A stretch of DNA of 64,000 nucleotides from Alcanivorax sp. Lineage in GTDB: Bacteria > Pseudomonadota > Gammaproteobacteria > Pseudomonadales > Alcanivoracaceae. The notes below the pieces were generated by a model that was not told the DNA's origin, ran no database searches, and was given only the letters and a program-made list of their open reading frames with translations. The translations under genes were made by a program, and so were the position numbers. Location of the stretch: assembly GCA_022449455.1 (NCBI GenBank), contig JAKUPL010000011.1, positions 102,981 to 166,980 on the forward strand. Reading direction: 5' to 3'. Below, in pieces: positions 17,482 to 25,576 of this stretch; positions within the stretch are counted from its first letter, which is position 1, and every line of letters begins with the position of its first letter.

Positions 17482-17542
17482 GCGGGCCGCACCGGTGTCG
17501 CACGGTGGTACACTGGGCCTTCGCGATTACCGGGAGGCCGCC

Positions 17543-17974
17543 ATGCGCGTCACCGATCTGGCCCGGCGGGCCGACACCACCGCCGAGACCGTCCGTCATT
17601 ACACCGAACTGGGGCTGCTGCGCCCGGACCGGGATCCGGCCAACGGCTACCGCCGCTACGGCGGCGACGATCTGCGCCGGCTGCGCTTCGCGCTCAAGGC
17701 GCGGGGGCTGGGTTTCACCCTGGGCGATGTGCGCGCCCTGATCGAGGAATCGGAAAGCGGCGCCACGCCATGCCCGAAGGTGCGGGCCCTGATCGAAACG
17801 CGCCTTCAGGAAGTGGAGGCGCGCATCCAGGAACTGCGCGGCCTCAGCGATCGCATGCAGGCCGCCGTGGCGGCCTGGGAAAACGCACCGGACTGCCGTC
17901 TGGAAGACGGCCGGGTGTGCGGTCTGATCGACTCGTTCAACGCGCCGGAAGCGGGCGCCCGCGCCGGCCAATAG
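17543..17974 (+). CDS. MerR-family regulator, probable metal-responsive type
   Basis: A 143-aa MerR regulator. The winged helix-turn-helix is at residues 1-40 (MRVTDLARRADTTAETVRHY, GYRRYGGDDL), followed by the long dimer helix. Cys77 (ATPCPKV) is where CadR/ZntR-type proteins carry their dimer-helix metal ligand, and C118 and C126 lie in the C-terminal loop, giving a ligand set like that of soft-metal sensors. The start at 17543 has GGGAGG upstream. No metal exporter is adjacent; the antiporter downstream is convergent, so the target is elsewhere or unknown. Confidence 0.85.
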   Translation: MRVTDLARRADTTAETVRHYTELGLLRPDRDPANGYRRYGGDDLRRLRFALKARGLGFTLGDVRALIEESESGATPCPKVRALIETRLQEVEARIQELRGLSDRMQAAVAAWENAPDCRLEDGRVCGLIDSFNAPEAGARAGQ

Positions 17975-17994
17975 CCGCCGGCGCCGGGGCCCGC

Positions 17995-19809
17995 TCAGGC
18001 GTCTTTTTCCGGCTCCGGCCGCTGGTCTTCCTTGATCAGGCCGATCACCGACCAGCCGGGCTTGGGTTCCGGCTGGGTCTCGGCGGTGAACACGTGCACC
18101 CGGTCGCGGGGGTCGATGGCGAACAACGGCAGCACCTGCCGGTCCTCCACCTTCAGATAGGCGTCGAAGCTGAATTCGTCGGTGATCCGCGTGCGGCGGA
18201 TCTCGGCGCCCTGGCTGATCAGGCTGGCCAGCCGCGCGTAACTGGCCTCGCTGCTGAACAGGGTGGCGCCCCGGTGCTGGGCCGCCACCTCGTGCTTGTC
18301 TTCCTTCTCGCTCACCCAAGGCAGGCTGTAGACGTTGGCTTCGCCAAATTCCAGGCGGTAGCGCATGGTGGCCATGGTGTTCAGCTCGCGGCGCGGGCTC
18401 AGGCCCAGCAGCTTGCCGTAGCCGACCAGGTCCAGATGCTGGTCCGCGTGGCTGGACACCGGGTTGCCGTAGAAGGTGCCCAGGCCTTCCATGCGCGCGG
18501 CGCGAATGCTCTCCCAGCTGGAATCGATCAGGATCACCGGGAAATTGTTCTCGTGCAGCGCTTCACCCACCGCCCGCGCCACCGGGTTGGCACCGATGAT
18601 CAGGAAGCCGCGCGGGCCGGGCTCCGCAACCTTGAGCAGCCGTGCCAGGGGCCGCGCGGTGACGCTCTGCAGGGCCACCGTGCCGATGATCACCATGAAG
18701 GTCAGCGGCACCAGCAAGTCGGCGCCTTCCACGCCGTTCTCCTGCAGCCGCTGGGCGAACAGGGCGGACACCGCCGCCGCCACGATGCCGCGCGGCGCGA
18801 TCCAGGCCAGCAGCGCTTTTTCCCGCCAGTTGAGGCTGCTGCCCAGGGTCGACACCCACACCGACAGCGGCCGCGCCACCAGCTGGATAATGGCCAGCAC
18901 CAGCAGGGCGGTGGCGCCCAGGCTCAGCAGCTGGTCCATCTCCAGGCGCGCGGCCAGCACGATGAACAGTACCGAGATCAGCATCACCGACAGGTTTTCC
19001 TTGAAGTGCAGGATATCGTCGGTGCGCACGCCCTTGCGGTTGGCCAGCACGATGCCGGCCACCGTCACCGCCACCAGGCCGGACTCCTCGCTGAGGCCGT
19101 TGGCGAGCACGAAGGAGCCGATCACCATGGACAGCACCAGGAAGCTGCGCAGGTATTCCGGCACCAGTTGCCGGGCCAGCAGGAAGCTGAGAATAAAGGC
19201 CACCACCGCGCCGATCACCGTGCCCACGGCGATCGCCTGGAAAAACAGCCACAGGCCGTGCAGCAGGGCGCCCTGCTGGCCGGTGGCCACCACCAGCTCA
19301 TAGGCCAGTACCGCCAGGATGGCGCCCAGCGGATCGATGACGATGCCTTCCCAGCGCAGCAGTCGGGCGACGCTGGCCTTGGGCCGCACGCTGCGCAGCA
19401 GCGGCACGATCACGGTGGGGCCGGTGACCACCACCAGGGCGCCGAACAGCAGCGCCAGCCCCAGCGGCAGATCCAGCAGCCCCCAGGCGGACAGGGTCAC
19501 CACGCCCCAGGTGACCAGCGCGCCCCAGGTGACCAGACGGCGCACGGTCTTTTCCAGACCGCGGATTTCATCGAAGCGCAGGGTCAGGGCGCCCTCGAAC
19601 AGAATAATCGACACCGCCAGGGACACGCCGGGCAGCAAAAGATCCCCGAACAGGTCGCGGGGCTGAATCAGGCCGGTCACCGAGCCGAGCAGCAGACCGG
19701 AAATCAACAGCGGCAGAATCGCCGGCAGCTTGATGCGCCATGAGGCCCATTGGCACAAAAAAGCCACCACGGTGATCACGGCAAGCTGAAAAGGGACGGA
19801 AAGTTCCAT
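17995..19809 (-). CDS. Cation:proton antiporter (CPA1 type) with C-terminal TrkA-N-like domain
   Basis: A 604-aa inner-membrane antiporter. The first ~390 residues hold some 12 hydrophobic helices with typical antiporter blocks (GALVVVTGPTVIVPLLRS, LLRWEGIVIDPLGAILAVLAYE, WIAPRGIVAAAVSALFAQ). The C-terminal half is a soluble nucleotide-binding-like domain (GFLIIGANPVARAVGEAL, ILIDSS), suggesting NAD(H)-linked gating. The start at 19809 gives MELSVPFQLA with AAGGAAG upstream; the frame is open upstream without a ribosome site. Likely Na+ or K+/H+ exchange; ion specificity not determinable. Confidence 0.88.
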   Translation of the reverse strand: MELSVPFQLAVITVVAFLCQWASWRIKLPAILPLLISGLLLGSVTGLIQPRDLFGDLLLPGVSLAVSIILFEGALTLRFDEIRGLEKTVRRLVTWGALVTWGVVTLSAWGLLDLPLGLALLFGALVVVTGPTVIVPLLRSVRPKASVARLLRWEGIVIDPLGAILAVLAYELVVATGQQGALLHGLWLFFQAIAVGTVIGAVVAFILSFLLARQLVPEYLRSFLVLSMVIGSFVLANGLSEESGLVAVTVAGIVLANRKGVRTDDILHFKENLSVMLISVLFIVLAARLEMDQLLSLGATALLVLAIIQLVARPLSVWVSTLGSSLNWREKALLAWIAPRGIVAAAVSALFAQRLQENGVEGADLLVPLTFMVIIGTVALQSVTARPLARLLKVAEPGPRGFLIIGANPVARAVGEALHENNFPVILIDSSWESIRAARMEGLGTFYGNPVSSHADQHLDLVGYGKLLGLSPRRELNTMATMRYRLEFGEANVYSLPWVSEKEDKHEVAAQHRGATLFSSEASYARLASLISQGAEIRRTRITDEFSFDAYLKVEDRQVLPLFAIDPRDRVHVFTAETQPEPKPGWSVIGLIKEDQRPEPEKDA

Positions 19810-19979
19810 GGGCTTCCTTGTCTCGAGGGTGCGGCTATGGTCCCAGCGAATCCGATAAGCCGCAAGAAGTATGATCGGCGGCGTCGCACGCCCGCCGCCG
19901 GGCAATTCTCCTAGCGCGCCGGCCGCCGCCAAATGTTACCCTTGCGCGCTTCCTGTTCGCGTTTCCCGGAATCTTTTTC

Positions 19980-21173
19980 ATGCCCACGATCTCTCCGCTG
20001 CGCTTGGCGATTCTGCTGGGTGGGCTGGTGGCCCTCGGGCCGCTGGCCATCGACACCTATTTGCCGGCGTTGCCGACCATGGCCGAGGACTTCGGCGTGG
20101 CGGTGCACCGGGTGGAGCTGTCGGTGAGCTTCTATGTGATCGGGGTGGCCGCCGGGCAGTGGCTGGGCGGGCCCCTGTCCGACCACTTCGGTCGCAAGCC
20201 GGTGGCCTATATGGGGCTGGCGGTGTTCCTGCTCGCCAGCCTGGCGATCAGCGTGTGCACCAGCGTCGGCCAGCTGTACCTGCTGCGCGTGGTGCAGGCC
20301 CTGGGCGGCGGCGCCACGGTGGTGATCGCGGCGGCCTCGGTGCGCGATCATTTCAACGGCCGCGAGGCGGCCCGGGTGCTGACCTCGGTGGGGTTGGTGT
20401 TGCTGATCGCGCCGTTGCTGGCGCCGGCCATCGGCGCGGCTCTGCTGAAGCTGGCCGGCTGGCCGAGCATCTTCGTGATGCTGGCCGCCTACTCGGTGGT
20501 GGTGGGGCTGATTCTGCGCTTCGGGCTGCCGTCGGTGGCGCCCCAGGTGGCGGAGGAGCCCCTGCGCCATCGCATGTTCGCCGCCTACGGCCGGGTGTTG
20601 CGCCAGCGCAAGGCGATGGGGTTCATCCTCGCCAACGGCCTGGTGTTCTCGGCCATGTTCACCTTTATCACCGACGCCGCCTTCCTCTATATCGAGTATT
20701 TCGAGGTGGGGGAGAGCGCCTTTCCGCTCTATTTCGGCGCCAACGTGGTGCTGATGCTGACCCTCAACCGGGTCAACGTGCTGCTGCTGCGTCACTATGA
20801 AAGTGTCACCATTCTGGGCGTGGCGGTGCTGATCCAGTGCCTGTCCGCGGCGGCGCTGCTGACGTTGACGCTGGCCGGCGAGCTGGCCCTTTGGAACACG
20901 GTGCCGCTGATCATGCTGGTGGCCGGCATGGCGGCCCTGGCGATTCCCAACGCCCTGGCCAGTTTTCTCGCCTACTTCGACCGCGACAGCGGCGCCGCCA
21001 CCGGGCTCAACGGCTGCCTGCAGTTTCTGCTCGCCGGCCTGATCGGTACCGGTCTGGGCATGATCCACGACGGCACGCCGCTGCCGATGACCGCCCTGAT
21101 GGCGGCCAGCGCCCTGGCGGCGCTGCTGTCGTTTCGTTTGATCGCCGGCGAGCGCATCGGCAACCGTTTCTAA
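19980..21173 (+). CDS. Bcr/CflA-type multidrug MFS transporter
   Basis: A 397-aa drug:H+ antiporter with 12 hydrophobic helices. The N-terminus (LGPLAIDTYLPALPTMAEDFG) and the A-motif GGPLSDHFGRKPVAY are characteristic of the Bcr/CflA family (12-TM DHA1). It ends 8 bp from the convergent YbbP-like gene and diverges from the antiporter (170-bp gap). Substrate unknown. Confidence 0.9.
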   Translation: MPTISPLRLAILLGGLVALGPLAIDTYLPALPTMAEDFGVAVHRVELSVSFYVIGVAAGQWLGGPLSDHFGRKPVAYMGLAVFLLASLAISVCTSVGQLYLLRVVQALGGGATVVIAAASVRDHFNGREAARVLTSVGLVLLIAPLLAPAIGAALLKLAGWPSIFVMLAAYSVVVGLILRFGLPSVAPQVAEEPLRHRMFAAYGRVLRQRKAMGFILANGLVFSAMFTFITDAAFLYIEYFEVGESAFPLYFGANVVLMLTLNRVNVLLLRHYESVTILGVAVLIQCLSAAALLTLTLAGELALWNTVPLIMLVAGMAALAIPNALASFLAYFDRDSGAATGLNGCLQFLLAGLIGTGLGMIHDGTPLPMTALMAASALAALLSFRLIAGERIGNRF

Positions 21174-21181
21174 GGCCGTTT

Positions 21182-23635
21182 CTAAGACCCGGCCAGCCGC
21201 GCCAGCGGCCGGTCCTGGCTCCGGGGGCGCAGGGCCTCCAGCACCAGCAGCGGCAGCACCACCACCCAGGGCAGCAGAATCCACGCCGACAGCGGCAGGT
21301 CGCCGTCGAACAGCTTGATGCCCAGCGGTATCAACGCCAACAGGTGCAGCAGGTGCGCGAACAGGGCCGCACCGCCCAGCAGCAGCAACTGCTCCAGCAC
21401 CGCCACCCGGCGCAGCAGTCGATTGCGCGCGCCCAGCACGCGCAGCAGCGCCTCGTCCCGTCGCCGTTGCTGGCCGCCGGCCAGCCAGGCGGCGGCCATC
21501 ACCAGGATACTGGCGGCCAGCAGCAACACCGCCAGGGCCAGGGCCGCGCGGCTGGCCTGATCGATCAACCCCTGGGCCTGGTCGAGCAGGGCGTTGACGT
21601 CCAGCAGGGTGATTTGCGGGAACTGCCGGATCAGATCGGGCAGCTCGCCGGTGCGGTTTTCGGGCAGATAGAAGCTGGTCAGCCAATAACGGCTTTGCCC
21701 GTCCAGGGTGCCGGGGCTGAACATGAAGTAGAAGTTGGGCTCGAAGCTTTCCCAATCCACCTCGCGCAGCCCCACCACGGTGGCCTCCAGGTCACCGGCC
21801 TGACCGGTGAAGGTCAGGGTGTCGCCCACCGCCAGGCCCAGGGATTCGGCCAGCTCCGATTCCACCGACACCTCACCGGCGGCCTCGCCGATCCAGCGGC
21901 CCTCCAGGGTGAGGTTGCTGTCCGGTAAGGTCTCCGCCTCGGTGAGCGACAGGTCCCGGTTCAGGGCCCGCTGCCCCTGATCGTCGTCGTCCTCTTCCTT
22001 GGTGACCGCCTCGCGCACCGGCTCGTCGTTGATCCGGGTGAGCCGACCACGCACCACCGGGTAATAGCCGGGCACCCGGGCGTCGTGCCGGTCCAGCCAG
22101 TCCCGGAAAGCGTCCAGATCCTGGTCGAACAGATTGAGCACGAAATAATTGGGGGCGTTCTCCGGCAGCCGGTCGCGCCAGTCGGCCAGCAACTGCTGGC
22201 CCACCTGGGTGGCCAGGGACATGATCGACAGTGCCAGCACCATGGCGGCCAGCATCGGCAGCGTGGTCAGCGGGCGCCGGGACAGGCGGCGCAGCGCCAG
22301 CCGGGCCGGCAGGGGCCAGCGCTGGCCGGCCCGGTCGGCCAGCCGCAGCGGCCCCCATAGCAGCAACGGCAGGCCCACGGCCACTGCCACCATCAACGCC
22401 AGCAACTGGCCCAGATCAGTGAGCGAGCCCGACAGCATCATCGCCACCAGCACCGGCGCCGCCAGGGCGCCGATCAGGTTGAGGCCGGCCCGGGCGGAGG
22501 GCGCCTGGGGCCGGTCGCCGAGAATGTCCCGGGCCGGCAGGTGGGCCAGCCGCCACAGGCGGGGCAGGGCGAAGCCCGCCCAGATCACCACCGGCGCCAG
22601 CCCCAGCAGCAGCCAGGTGTGCCAGGGCGGTTGCCAGGCCAGCGCCTCGCCGAGCCACCGGCGCAGCAGGGTGAACGCCAGCGCCGCCAGACCCAGCCCC
22701 AGCAGCAGCGACGGCAGCAACGCCAGCAGCTCGCGGCCCAGCACCTGGCCGAGAATGCGGCGGCGGCTGGCGCCGAAGGTTTTCATCACCGCGCAGCGGC
22801 CGGCCTGTTCGGCGCCGCGCACCCCGGCGGCCAGATAGACCGCGCCGCCGCACAGCAGCACCACCATCATCACCGCCAGTTGCCCCCACAGGGTCAGCTG
22901 GCGCAGCGGCCCCATGGATCGCAGTCCGGCGTCCTCGCGGGTGTCGATTTCCTGGTTCACCGCCAGGGTCGGGCGCAGCGCGTCCTGCAACTCCGCCAGT
23001 TGATCGCCGGGGGCGGCGATGCGCAGTTCATGGCGGACCCGGGTGCCGGGGCCGAGGATGCCGGTGGAGCCCACGTCGGCCAGGTTCATCATCAGGCGCG
23101 GGTTCATGCTGTAGAAGCCGGCGCCCTGGTCCGGCTCGCGCACCAGCACCTTGCTCACCAGCAGTGCCCGGTCGCCGACCGTGATGAATTCGCCCAGGTT
23201 CTGGTCCAGCCGGTCCAGGGCGGTGCCGGCCAGCCACACTTCACCGGCCGGCGGCCCCCGGTCCACCGTCGCCGGGTCGCCGAAGCGCCGGTCGCTGACT
23301 CGCAGCTGGCCGAACAGGGGGTAACCATCGTCCACCGCCTTGACGCTCACCAGCACGAAGGTGTCGTCGCGCACCAGCACCGTGGTGAAGCGGCTGATCG
23401 CCGAACGGGGCCGGTCGCCAAGCAGCGCGATCTGCTGCTCGCTGGCCGGCTGGCTGCCCTCCAGGATCAGGTCGCCGCCGATGGCCTCGGCGGTGCGGTT
23501 GGCGAAACGATGCTCCAGCTCGCCGCGCAGCAGCACCACCGCGGCGATGGCCAGCGACGCCACCAGCAGCGCCAGCGCCTGAATACGGAAGGCGCCGGAG
23601 CGCCAGGGTCGCAGCAACAGACGGGGATCAGGCAT
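21182..23635 (-). CDS. ABC transporter permease, FtsX/YbbP type
   Basis: An 817-aa permease with an N-terminal transmembrane helix, a periplasmic MacB-like domain, a bundle of helices at ~250-440, a second large periplasmic domain, and three C-terminal helices. This is the duplicated FtsX layout of YbbP. It overlaps the ATPase gene upstream by 8 bases, so they are co-translated. In E. coli the YbbA-YbbP complex is linked to the divergent tesA gene, as here. It probably moves lipophilic substrates or performs mechanotransmission rather than classical import. Confidence 0.9.
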   Translation of the reverse strand: MPDPRLLLRPWRSGAFRIQALALLVASLAIAAVVLLRGELEHRFANRTAEAIGGDLILEGSQPASEQQIALLGDRPRSAISRFTTVLVRDDTFVLVSVKAVDDGYPLFGQLRVSDRRFGDPATVDRGPPAGEVWLAGTALDRLDQNLGEFITVGDRALLVSKVLVREPDQGAGFYSMNPRLMMNLADVGSTGILGPGTRVRHELRIAAPGDQLAELQDALRPTLAVNQEIDTREDAGLRSMGPLRQLTLWGQLAVMMVVLLCGGAVYLAAGVRGAEQAGRCAVMKTFGASRRRILGQVLGRELLALLPSLLLGLGLAALAFTLLRRWLGEALAWQPPWHTWLLLGLAPVVIWAGFALPRLWRLAHLPARDILGDRPQAPSARAGLNLIGALAAPVLVAMMLSGSLTDLGQLLALMVAVAVGLPLLLWGPLRLADRAGQRWPLPARLALRRLSRRPLTTLPMLAAMVLALSIMSLATQVGQQLLADWRDRLPENAPNYFVLNLFDQDLDAFRDWLDRHDARVPGYYPVVRGRLTRINDEPVREAVTKEEDDDDQGQRALNRDLSLTEAETLPDSNLTLEGRWIGEAAGEVSVESELAESLGLAVGDTLTFTGQAGDLEATVVGLREVDWESFEPNFYFMFSPGTLDGQSRYWLTSFYLPENRTGELPDLIRQFPQITLLDVNALLDQAQGLIDQASRAALALAVLLLAASILVMAAAWLAGGQQRRRDEALLRVLGARNRLLRRVAVLEQLLLLGGAALFAHLLHLLALIPLGIKLFDGDLPLSAWILLPWVVVLPLLVLEALRPRSQDRPLARLAGS

Positions 23636-24302
23636 TCAGGCGCCCCTCCACCAGCTCGTGGTGATGGGCGCAATGGGCGGCCAGGGCCGGGTCGTGAGTG
23701 ACCAGTACCAGGGCGGTGCCGTGGTCGCGGTTGAGGTCGAACAGGAGGCTGGCCACCTGGTCGCCGTTGGCCCGGTCCAGACTGCCGGTGGGCTCGTCGG
23801 CGAACAGCAGGTCCGGCTCCACCGCGAAGGCCCGGGCCAGCGCCACCCGTTGCTGTTCGCCGCCGGACAGCTGCGCCGGGAAATGCCGTTCCCGGTGGCC
23901 CAGGCCGACCCGCTCCAGCCAGTGACGGGCCCGTTCCCGGGCGCGCTCGGCGCCGGCGATCTCCAGCGGCAGCATCACGTTTTCCAGGGCGTTCAGCTCC
24001 GCCACCAGATGGAACGCCTGGAACACGAAGCTGCAGTAGCGCCCGCGCAGGGCGGCGCGGCCATCCTCGCCCAGGGCGCTGAACGGTTCGCCGCGCAACC
24101 GCACCTCGCCGCCGCTGGGCACGTCCAGGCCGGCGAGCAAACCCAATAACGTGGATTTTCCGGAACCGGACGGCCCGGTGATGGCCAAACTGTCACCAGG
24201 GTTCAACGTCAGGTGGATATCATCGAGGAGGGTCAGCGTGCCTTCCGGGGCGGGAACCGTTTTGCTAAGTTGATGCGCGTCGAGAACCGGAGTGGAAGCC
24301 AT
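23628..24302 (-). CDS. ybbA: ABC transporter ATP-binding protein, YbbA/LolD type
   Basis: A 224-aa ATPase. Walker A is GPSGSGKST, the signature is [16 protein letters not shown], Walker B is [12 protein letters not shown], and the H-loop is LVTHD. It partners the overlapping YbbP-like permease. The start at 24302 (MASTPVLDA) is face to face with the tesA start (CATATG, zero spacing), so its promoter and leader must lie inside tesA. Upstream open sequence in this frame is only the complement of tesA and is not credible as coding. Confidence 0.9.
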   Translation of the reverse strand: MASTPVLDAHQLSKTVPAPEGTLTLLDDIHLTLNPGDSLAITGPSGSGKSTLLGLLAGLDVPSGGEVRLRGEPFSALGEDGRAALRGRYCSFVFQAFHLVAELNALENVMLPLEIAGAERARERARHWLERVGLGHRERHFPAQLSGGEQQRVALARAFAVEPDLLFADEPTGSLDRANGDQVASLLFDLNRDHGTALVLVTHDPALAAHCAHHHELVEGRLNA

Positions 24303-24914
24303 ATGTGGGGACGCCTGTTGATCGTAATCTGTTTGTTGTTGCCCGCCGCCGTGCGCGCCGACGGCGTGCTGGTGCTGGGTGACAGCATCAGCGCGGCCTA
24401 TGGCATCGACGAGTCGGAGGGATGGGTACAGCTTCTCCGACAGCGCCTGGAGACGCAATGTTCCGGCCTGCCGGTGGTGAACGCCTCGGTGAGCGGCGAT
24501 ACCAGCGACGGCGGCCGGGTGCGGCTGCCCAAATTGCTGGAGCGTCATCAACCGGACATCGTGGTGATCGAGCTGGGCGGCAACGACGGCCTGCGCGGTC
24601 TGCCGCCGCAGCGGCTGACGGACAATCTCGGCACCATGATACGGCTCAGCCGTGAAGCCGGCGCCGATCCGGTGTTGCTGGGCATGCGCATTCCGCCCAA
24701 CTACGGCCGCGCCTACACCGAACGCTTCGAGCAGGCGTTTCGCGACGCCGCCGACCAGGGCGACGTACCGCTGCTGCCGTTTCTGCTGGACGGCGTGGTG
24801 GAAGCCGGCCAGCTACAGGACGATGGCATCCATCCCACCGTGGCCGCCCAGCCGACCCTGCTCGACAACGCCTGGCCGGTGATCGAACCGGCGCTGCCGG
24901 CGACCTGCCGCTGA
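24303..24914 (+). CDS. tesA: Arylesterase/acyl-CoA thioesterase I, lysophospholipase L1 type
   Basis: A 203-aa periplasmic SGNH hydrolase. The signal peptide MWGRLLIVICLLLPAAVRA is followed at once by the GDSI nucleophile block (LGDSIS, Ser28). The GGND block is LGGNDGLRGL and the catalytic Asp/His are in DGIHPT. All four SGNH blocks are present and the length matches TesA. The ATG at 24303 abuts the start codon of the divergent ybbA. Confidence 0.94.
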   Translation: MWGRLLIVICLLLPAAVRADGVLVLGDSISAAYGIDESEGWVQLLRQRLETQCSGLPVVNASVSGDTSDGGRVRLPKLLERHQPDIVVIELGGNDGLRGLPPQRLTDNLGTMIRLSREAGADPVLLGMRIPPNYGRAYTERFEQAFRDAADQGDVPLLPFLLDGVVEAGQLQDDGIHPTVAAQPTLLDNAWPVIEPALPATCR

Positions 24915-24931
24915 CCCGACGGAGAACCACC

Positions 24932-25549
24932 ATGATGGACCTGCACGCGCCCCATGAAGACATTCTGACGTTCTGGCTCGGTGAGGAACGGGATGAATAC
25001 GGCTGGCCGTCGGCGGGGATCACCCGTGGCTGGTTCAAGAGCAGCCCGGGCCGGGACGCCGATATCGAAGCGCGCTTCGGTGACCGGGTGGAGGCGGCGC
25101 TGGCCCGGGAACTGGTGGACTGGGAACGGGAGGCCGGCTCGCGGCTGGCGCTGATCCTGCTGCTCGACCAGTTCACCCGCAATATCTTTCGCGGAGAGGC
25201 CCGCGCCTTCGCCGGCGACCATCGCGCCGCCACGCTTTGTCTGGAAGGGCTGTCCACCGGCCAGGACCGGCGGCTGGACTGGCCCGGCCAGGTGTTCTTC
25301 TGCATGCCGTTGATGCACGCCGAGGACGAGGATCTGCAGAACCGCGCAGTGCGCTGTTATCAGGACCTGAGCGAGCGGGTGCCGGCGGCGCTGCGCGCGA
25401 ACATCGAGGAGAACGTGCGTTTCGCCGAGGAGCACCGGGACGTGATCCGGCGCTTCGGGCGCTTTCCCCACCGCAACCGGGCGCTGGGGCGGGAAAGCAC
25501 CGCCGAGGAACGGGCGTTTCTGGAAACCGCGAAACGCTACGGGCAATAG
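24932..25549 (+). CDS. DUF924 family protein
   Basis: A 205-aa DUF924 protein. Seen: ILTFWLGEERDEYGWPSA (family N-terminus, FWFG-like), LILLLDQFTRNIFRG (most conserved block), and PLMHAEDEDLQ. Members are helical and TPR-like, with no firmly established function. It starts 17 bp after tesA on the same strand, so probably is co-transcribed, and is convergent with the DUF349 gene. Confidence 0.9.
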   Translation: MMDLHAPHEDILTFWLGEERDEYGWPSAGITRGWFKSSPGRDADIEARFGDRVEAALARELVDWEREAGSRLALILLLDQFTRNIFRGEARAFAGDHRAATLCLEGLSTGQDRRLDWPGQVFFCMPLMHAEDEDLQNRAVRCYQDLSERVPAALRANIEENVRFAEEHRDVIRRFGRFPHRNRALGRESTAEERAFLETAKRYGQ

Positions 25550-25576
25550 TCGGCGCTCCGCCTCAGCAGAGATCCG

